Shown here piece by piece: positions 56,377 through 64,000 of a stretch of DNA of 64,000 bases. Numbering within the stretch: the stretch's first letter is position 1; each line of letters opens with the position of its first letter. Below the pieces are notes generated by a model. That model was not told the DNA's origin, did not search any database, and saw only the letters and a program-made list of their open reading frames with translations. Source of the stretch: Pyrenochaeta sp. MPI-SDFR-AT-0127 (taxonomy: Eukaryota > Ascomycota > Dothideomycetes > Pleosporales > Cucurbitariaceae); assembly GCA_020747015.1 (NCBI GenBank), contig JAGTJM010000050.1:124001-188000 (forward strand), in the 5' to 3' direction. The translations under genes were made by a program, and so were the position numbers.

Positions 56377-57203
56377 ATGATGGAGTACGACAAGATTCTT
56401 AAACTCGCATTAATACCTTCCATTGTGTTTCTCCTTTTGTCGCTGGTTTCGGTGGCGTTAACGACGCATTACTGGATCATTGGTGATTGGATTCTGTCAA
56501 GAGGGGTAGAGGTTCCGACCAACAATTTTGATGAGCGGCTACAACAATACCAGATGGATGACACCATGGTTTGGTACATAGGCAAGGACACTGATGTAAC
56601 CATTGCCTCTGGATGTCTGAACTTGACAGCGGCTGTGGTGGCGCTGATTGCGTGGAGTACGCTGCGAAAACCAGGCATGGACTCGCAGTACGCTGCCGTA
56701 TGTAAATTCTCACACCCAGCAGAGTGGTGAGAGCTGAACTGATGTCCGCTAGGGCAAACGTCGCTTTTGGGTTATAGCTGTTGTCGTTATGACGGTTAGC
56801 GGTGCGGCCACAGCCCTTGCATCCATTGTTCTACATTATACGGAAAAGGGCGATAACGATTATGGTTGCACTTCCGAAACACTCATGATGGCCGGCAAAT
56901 TGAACACGAATCAATTTTGCACGCGAGAAATGGCAGCCTGTAACTTTCTACCAAAGTTTATCAAGGCTGGAGAACGAGGGGATGCCACGGTGGCGTGCAA
57001 CGAGACTGTCAGTACATGCTCTTCGCAGCGTCACAAGTCAAAATATTCTAATTTAGATCAAGATTATAGTCAAGTGGTTTCAGCTTGTTCTCATTATCAA
57101 TGGGTTACTCGTCTTCTCAATGTTTGGTATTCAGGCGCGGCTACGGCGGCAAACAAGAGACTCGAGAGAAACCAGCTCGAAGGAGGCACTCTCGGATGCG
57201 CTT
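56377..57203 (+). CDS. Four-transmembrane protein of unknown function
   Basis: Exons 56377-56697, 56753-57007, 57084-57203 with introns of 55 and 76 bases, giving 231 residues. Four hydrophobic segments appear: about 8-30 (LALIPSIVFLLLSLVSVALT), 82-100 (LNLTAAVVALIAWSTL), 112-136 (FWVIAVVVMTVSGAATALAS) and, only after the second splice, 193-210 (LVLIINGLLVFSMFGI). The loop between segments 3 and 4 has four Cys likely in disulfides. A polar tail ends EALSDAL. The tetraspan layout resembles small fungal surface-membrane proteins; no specific family recognised. Confidence 0.7.
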
Positions 57204-58132
57204 TGAATAAATAAGCGCCGTTATCGTCCTTTGTATACCTCTCGCAATCATCACGGCTCTCACAACGTACTCTGAAATTAGGTTCTGGCATCGTATCATG
57301 AATTCAAGCATTGTATCATCATGTGGACTGAGTCTCATTGCTTTCGATTCTATTTTGTGGATTAATAAGGAGCACTTCGGAGCATCGTCACTGCTTGAAT
57401 GCTACATGACAGCATAGAATCAAACTAGGTGAAGCCCAAGACTGGAGATTCTTCTTTCCAGAGGTAACAATTATCTTGTCAATATTGATGTACCCGCCCC
57501 ACCAGATGTAGATAGACTATCACAAAGTTGAGATATTACGAGTCTTGTATACTGTCATGTTACATGCTTACATTGGATAGGATTTCGTTCGGGCTAGATT
57601 ATATGATTTGCCTTCGCAACATATGGCGGCTATCTTTAAAGTGGGCCTAAAAGGCTTCAGTATTCACGAGGAGAGGCGTCAAGTGTTACAGAGATGGTGG
57701 GTATGTGTATGTCAATGCAAAAGTTGTGCACTTCCAACATTGTGGAGATTCAGCACGCCATTCCTTGGCCATGCAACAACATCCCAGGAACATACCAAGC
57801 TTCTACCAATCAATTGCTACTATCTACTTTGACTTCCTATATCTGGCCCTTGAAAAAGACTTTGCCACATGGATTCTTATCTGAATCCATCTCAATCCAC
57901 TTTTCGCTGGATCGCTCTTCTTCGTCTCGAGGGCCGTTGTCGGATCAGGTATATACTATGTGTTAAGTTTGGTTAGACGTAATTGCCATATACTACGGTT
58001 CCATGGCGTGAGAACGCTTTACTCGGGAAGTTGTCGGGTTTTGAATGTGACAGGCCCGTTAAAAGCCATATTTGTTCGCAAGCTGTCTCAGATACACCAC
58101 TCCCTTCTCTCACCACACATACTCTTCTGTCC
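57204..58132. other. Intergenic region
   Basis: A/T-rich 0.9 kb upstream of the transporter. No gene supported. Confidence 0.45.
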
Positions 58133-59825
58133 ATGTCGGCTATACCGCGTGATAAGTGGTGGAAACTGAAGTGGTTTGCTGACGATGACAGCAAAGAAGA
58201 CCGCCGTCTAATCTCCAAGATCGATATGTTCCTGGTCCCCTACTCGGTCCTTGGCTATTGGGTAAAGTACATTGATCAATCAAACTTAAATAATGCGTAC
58301 GTTGCTGGTATGAAAGAGGATCTTGGCTTCAATGGCAATGAGCTCGTTCAATTGCAGACGCTGTTTACTCTCGGTTCAGTGTTAGGCCAGATACCCTTCT
58401 TGTATGTCCCGAGCCTTACCTACATATTGATGCACACTAATGCCTATTTCAGATTCATCATGACATATGTGCCCATTCAGTGGCTCATACCCGCATGCGA
58501 CATTATGTGGGGCATATTTACGCTCCTGCAATATCGGGTCAATTCATACGCAGAATTAGCAGCTTATCGATTCATGATCGGTTGGTTCGAGGCGGCTTTC
58601 TTTCCTGCAATGCATTACGTATTCGGTATATCATTTCCAATTAGATTAGCTACCCTCGGTTAAGTGACTTTACAGGATCCTGGTACAAAGGCCACGAAAT
58701 CGCTCGACGTGGTGGCATATTTTACACGGGCCTAGGTCTCGGTACTTTGACAGCTGGACTCATTCAAGCCGGTGCTTCTAGTCGACTGGAGGGGGTTCAT
58801 GGTATACTTCTTCATGCTCTGCTAAATAGAAGAAGTGTGATTCTGACAATGCAATAGGCCTACAAGGATGGCGATGGATGTACATCATCTGTGCAATAAT
58901 CACCATACCCGTCGGAATTCTTGGATACTTCGTAATACCGGGGACTATCGATCAACCCAATCGATGGGTTGTCAACGATCACGACATTTTAGTGGCACAA
59001 ACCCGGCTTGAGAAGAGTGGTCATGTACTTCACGGCAAGATGAAGTTCGGTCATATCAAAAAGACACTCCTTGGAGTTCGCTTTTGGACGGTCGTCACTA
59101 CCGACGTTCTCTTCTGGAATGCCGGGATTCACAAGAACACGGCATCATTCTTGCTCTGGATTAAGTCACTAGGACCGAAGAGATACAGCGCGGCCCGCAT
59201 TAACGAACTCGGGACCATCGCTCCCGCTCTCGGTATTGGCTACACACTCGTCGCATGTTTTGCCTCTGACATGTTCTTGGGGCCAGCATGGGCTATCACG
59301 CTCTGCTCAAGCTTCAACGCGATTGGTCTCGTTATCTTGACAATATGGAGCGTGCCAGAATCGGCGCTCTGGTTTGGATTTGCGACAATGTACTGGTCAA
59401 ATGCTCTATCGAGTGTCTTTCATGGCTGGGTAAACAATCTGTTGCGAGACAGCCCAGAGGAAAGAAGCTTTACATTGGTCCTCATCAATCTTCTGTCCCA
59501 GTCATCAACTGCCTGGACTCCATTACTCACATACCCGACAGTGGAAGCACCACGATACCGTAAAGGATACTCCTTCTGTCTTGGCTGCGCAATTACCCTG
59601 ATCCTGTTCACCTGGATCATGCACTATTACCTTAAACGCGATAAGAGACTAGACAAGAGACACACCAATTTAGAGACAGATAGCTTACGGAGCAAAATTT
59701 CTTCAACTCCAATGGAACTTGCAAGTAAATGTCCCCCGGAGACAATTGTGGCAGACAAGGAGCTTGCTATAGAAAAAGGCGACGAGAAATTGGCCGAGCT
59801 TGGCAACGAGATTTCTCGTCACTGA
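58133..59825 (+). CDS. MFS transporter, Dal5/allantoate permease (anion:cation symporter) type
   Basis: Exons 58133-58401, 58453-58625, 58676-58801, 58858-59825 with introns of 51, 50 and 56 bases, giving 511 residues and about 12 membrane helices. Family marks are the opening DMFLVPYSVLGYWVKYIDQS followed by NLNNAY, and WYKGHEIARRGGIFYTGLG after helix 4, and GWRWMYIICAIITIPVGILG before helix 6. Relatives import allantoate, nicotinate, pantothenate, biotin or similar anions at the plasma membrane; the substrate here is unknown. The first intron is a multiple of three and carries no stop, so it is recognised only by its splice signals and the broken helix. Confidence 0.92.
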
Positions 59826-60249
59826 TCGATGAAACGCGTCTTAACGGTATAGCAAAGTCTAGAAGCGTGACTACTGTGAAATTAGCTATAGTGAGCATGG
59901 GTAATCTAGGTGTTCGGAGGCTTGAAGATTAGATGTGTCTGGAGTCTCTAACGGACCGGAGAATATACAGGTGGTAGGCAAGCTATATGAGTGAATGTAT
60001 GGATCTTTTGGATCTTTCTGTTACATGCTGCGGCGTCTAAAGGTATGTATCTCTGATGACATATGTAAGTGTGATCGCATGCGATAACACTTTGAAATTA
60101 GCTCTTGCTGTGTAGCGACTTCCTATTCAGAACAAAGTATTCCTCAAATACATTGACCATATTGTATTATAAATGGTTAGGATTGTGAAAAGAGTAGACT
60201 TTACAAAGTATTCATCATGGCGATGACTATGAATATACCAAATGCCAGT
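59826..60249. other. Convergent intergenic region
   Basis: 3' flanks of the transporter and the small secreted protein. Nothing else seen. Confidence 0.45.
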
Positions 60250-60784
60250 TTACAATGGCGCTACATCACCATTTTGATCCAGCACACCCACTGCTCCTCC
60301 AGCAACACACTGAGCGACTTCCCGTCCTCGGTTGAGAATGCTGCTCTCATTTGGAGGGGTGAATTGGGCACAGCGACCAAAGCGGTCGCATTCGCCAACT
60401 TCATTGCCAACTTCACATGTGAGTCCCACGTTACCGAATACCTCATTGCCTTCACCAGTAACAAACGACCTAAATCCTGAGTCACGCTGGGGTGCAGGAG
60501 CTAAGAAAACGAAGCTGTTAGCCTGAGGTCAGGAGTGGATGAATAGTCGAGGGGCAAATGAAGCCATGCTCGCGGATTTATTGGACCTGAGAATGCGAAA
60601 GAAAGAGAGTGAAACAGGGGTAAAAGATTGAGGAGGGCATGAATTAAGAAACAAAGATAGCCGGGTATTGACTTAAAGACAGCTGTATACGATATTGGTT
60701 GTGAAATAAAGAAAAGGACAACCTACCCGCTAGCACAACTCCAGCAGCGAATGCAAAGAATGTGGTGATAACGTTTGCGCGCAT
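60250..60784 (-). CDS. Small secreted Cys-containing protein, effector candidate
   Basis: Exons 60784-60727 and 60500-60250 with a 226-base pyrimidine-rich intron carrying a CTAAC branch point, giving 102 residues. The signal peptide is MRANVITTFFAFAAGVVLA, followed by APAPQRD, a typical cleavage and pro-region. The mature part has four Cys (LTCEVG, GECDRFGRCAQF, AQCVAGG), enough for two disulfides. No domain recognised. Small secreted Cys proteins are often virulence effectors, antimicrobials or wall proteins in such fungi; which applies is unknown. The splice is supported because the signal peptide and the Cys region are both intact and in phase. Confidence 0.7.
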
Positions 60785-63700
60785 TTTGTGCTTGGATCTT
60801 GAGAACGACAAGGATCGGATGTGCTGTGTGGAAATTAAATCAAGTGCAAGGATGATATCGAAGAGAATGTATATTTGCTGTAGCGATCGATCGATGCCTG
60901 CGATGATGATCTCAAGAATCTCTCAAGAGAGCATTCTACTTATACATGCCTGAGGTCGACCCTGTCTGACGGCGCGCCTTAGGGTCAAACGTTACAAGTT
61001 CTACGGCCCGATACAGCGAGACCAAGAAGCTGCTGAAGCAACGCCCTGTGTGGTGTCAACTTCAAGGATCAAGGGTTGCCTCCTTAAGGCAGGTAAGAAG
61101 ATCGCGCGATAATTGACCAGTTTCTCCGCATGCCTCAGAACAAAAGTTTGAAGCAAAATTTTAGCATAAAGCCTCAAGCGTGTTTGTCGAGAATCGGTCT
61201 CAAGACAACTGATGTAGCAATCCCCGGTTCTTGGCATCTACCAGCAACAGATGACACCGCCGAGGTGGTCGCAAATGCATGTTTCGATAGGCTTGGCGAT
61301 TCTATGCTTTCGAAAGCACGGTCATCTCTAGAGCAAGAGTTCACGAGTTTAAAAACCGTCCAATAAAGCCGCCGCGCGAAGTCGCCATATTAAACTTTAT
61401 GAAATTTGGCTAGTGTTACTCACTTTGCCACTCCTGTAGGAAGATTGAAGAGCAACAGAAACATAAATGATATCATGGCTGTCCAGATAAAGGATGCAAT
61501 AGAAAATTCAGATTGGGACACTTGGGCCACACGGTTTCAGAACAGCAAAGTCTGAAACAAGAGGGAGTGCCACAGACGGAGAATATCAGCAGCGTGTTTA
61601 TGACCCCTTCGACATACTGTAAGCCAACGATGAAAGCCAAGTCCTACACCAGCCCTATCGAGAAGGAGCTGTCCCGTCGCATGTTACGCGCCGATAGATT
61701 TTCAGATGTGTGTACAAACATCCATATTGGCACACACCGAGTGCTCTGGTAGGGAGATGCTTCATATCGATCGTTATCTGACCCTGAAGTATATGGTATA
61801 CGATTATACGATTATAGGCCAAAGAGGAACCTCACCTCTGGACTTGATTATAGAATGGGCTAAAGCTGTTGCTTTGAAAGAAAGGTTTGTCCTCTCTCCT
61901 TCTAAAAGAGTGGCGCTCCATCCACCCGGCTTGGCATCTTCCTTGTCTTCCTCGGATCTACGACGATACTATACGATAAGTCGCGCACAAAGGCTATGTG
62001 GTTTCAAATAATTTGAGGAATGTTGAAAATTCTTATTGTACCAGCTTCCAAAGCTCTTTTCAGCAAATATTTGCGACTGCGTTGATATCAAACCTCTCCC
62101 CAATTGGCAAGGTTGCCTATCAAAAGAATATAAAGCATATCGATACGTACTTCCAAGCTTAAATAGAACATTTTCTCAGTTGATAAATCTAGATTGGGCA
62201 AATAATACCATTGCACACGAGTCATGGCGGCTACACACGGTACCAGGTGCCATCTTCCAGAGCACAATCAAGAATCCACATCAAATATTACGGGTTCTTC
62301 AGATGTCTCTAAGTCAGCGCAGCACATAGAAGACATGATATCTTCACTTCCGCTTAATTCGATACATTTGTTCCCTACCTAAAGCGCTGGAGCAGACAGA
62401 ACCATAATTTTACTATAGAGAATCTCGTCTCCATAGCAACATGCACACACCTGCCTGGGACGCGGATCTGATTGGAGGCTCACTCATGGGTATCACGAAG
62501 CTCACTATTGACCTTGATTCTTTGTTCAGACTCACCCTGTACACCGTGCCATCTCTATCTGCTACGTGGGTCGCACCTATGTGGTCATCCAAGATAGGTA
62601 CACGGCGGACTGCTTTTCATATACTTCGATAATGTCTTTGCACGATATGCAGACACGCTTTTCCCTAGCGGTGTTTGAATGACAGCAAACCTGATCATTG
62701 AGTTTTGCAAGTCATAACACCCAAACCGGGCGTATATTGTGCGTGTATGTACTGTAGAGGAGGGGGGAAGGAAGGCCTGGGTGAGTGGTGGAGTACGTTG
62801 TCTACTACGTGTGTCTAGCTGCTTGATCTCACTACGTGTAACATGGTTTTTTCAATTCATCACATTGGAACCTGATCAGTGTCTACGGGTCAAGTTACCT
62901 CTGTAAATCATCAGAACCATTTGCAGAACCACCATAAACTGTATTTGGGTCAGCGCAAAAGCACTGTGTTTGGAGAGTAAAACTAAGCCTCATTAATTGA
63001 AGCATCTAAACTTGTACCTCTGTAGAGTCGATTGTAAGAAGTTAATGCGATGAGAGGGTGACGGATTTGTGAAGGCGTCAATCTGATCGTGCTGCAGAAT
63101 AGCCCTCAGTGTTCATTCGCCAAATCTTCAGCATGATCATTTCCATACTTGTAATTTGGTCTATTGTTTAACGACGATTTTAACGAGCCCAAGATTCCCT
63201 CCCATTACTGACCTTGTGTTGAGTTACTGTAGCTCGGAATCTCGACCTCAATAGGATGAATCACCAGATAGCCTTGCCACAGTCACACCATGTTCTATCG
63301 AATTGTGAGCCGGGGCTACAAATTTAGGTTTGCACCAGTGTTAGATTGAAGGTTGAAAAGGTGAGCTTCAACGTCGCCAGTTCTCATAATCATGAGTGAA
63401 ACGCTTGATTTAGAGAAGTTCTTTGCATAGACTCGCGCATTGCGAATGTCTGTGATGTGGTCTAATTGCTAGGATTTGCCAAGAGGCGTTGTGTGCTAGA
63501 AGTGATATAAACTATGAAGACACCGCTCGTCCCGATGGCCCGCTTTGCACACTTTGGGGTTCATTTCTTTGTCCCTCGCAGAATCCGCGATGGGCATGCA
63601 AATGTGATGGGCCCCCAAATCCCGTATAGCACGGTCATCCAGAAAACCAGTACAGTGGCATGAAGAGATTGCGACGCCTCGCAGTGGCCCAGATAAGTAT

Positions 63701-64000
63701 CATGTTTGATAATAATGACAAAACATTACACCGAAAGGAGAGACAACGCCCAAAAAATCAATATAAGCGTGCCAATAACCGCTCTTGGTACACCTGTAAT
63801 ATGGTTAACCCAGGCGCGAGATGCTCTTGTGAATGTGTGAAAGTGATCTCGAAAGAAACGCTATGCAGTCGTTATCATGAAATGAGCCTCCATATGATGA
63901 CACCATTTGCTCTTGTGGGCGGGCGATAAGTGACGAGAGAGATTGCTTGGGTCAACGTGGCGAGGGGGGGTTGATGTAAGCTGAGTCGTAATGGCACTGG
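60785..64000. other. 3.2-kb end region without a supported gene
   Basis: Only short frames (up to about 100 codons) on either strand. A frame at 61513-61752 ends with a segment faintly like a BTB start, but it stops at once. A/T-rich stretches and many stops suggest intergenic or decayed sequence. Confidence 0.4.

Noticed and set aside
61513..62011. Possible BTB-domain gene fragment
   Set aside because: Only a few residues (RFSDV...IHIGTHRV) resemble a BTB start; the frame stops immediately and no continuing exon is found.

Overview
The window looks like a nuclear chromosome segment of a filamentous ascomycete (Pezizomycotina). The evidence is short GT-AG introns (mostly 44-65 bases), a LaeA-type methyltransferase, a DUF3405 glycosyltransferase-like protein, a Dal5-type MFS transporter and a fungal eIF3f. 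A dothideomycete is my guess at class level, but the sequence alone does not prove it. I joined exons by hand; every join quoted keeps the reading frame and uses GT-AG ends unless stated.

Layout. 1-11 kb holds housekeeping genes: an AHC1-like zinc-finger protein, Kish (secretory pathway), TAF13 (TFIID), eIF3f and Utp25 (the last two diverging from a 260-base promoter), then an unknown protein with three 31-residue repeats. 11.7-14.6 kb holds two adjacent minus-strand Rieske oxygenase-like genes. 15.7-18.2 kb holds a DUF3405 membrane protein. 18.6-24.6 kb is a cluster of three paralogous AIG1-type GTPases with different C- or N-terminal membrane signals. 25-33.8 kb holds a kelch-propeller membrane receptor-like protein, a short-chain dehydrogenase and cobalamin-independent methionine synthase. 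35.3-47.3 kb holds a Pof1-like nucleotidyltransferase, two unrecognised proteins, a LaeA-like methyltransferase, a small basic protein, an Hsp20 with a split crystallin domain, and a GPI-type Ser/Ala-rich wall protein. 47.3-51.2 kb is gene-poor. 51.2-60.8 kb holds an aquaporin, a secreted three-domain SnoaL-like protein, a four-TM protein, a Dal5-type transporter and a small secreted protein. 60.8-64 kb shows no gene I can support.

The most unusual feature is the oxygenase pair. The upstream gene (13479-14634) keeps the mononuclear-iron motif but lacks both [2Fe-2S] ligand loops. The downstream gene (11698-12855) keeps a textbook Rieske motif but lacks the iron motif. They share intron positions, so they look like duplicates that lost opposite halves of the electron-transfer chain. 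Because Rieske oxygenases pass electrons between neighbouring subunits, a mixed oligomer of the two could in principle rebuild a full active site. That is inference and testable. The GTPase cluster is the second region worth attention.
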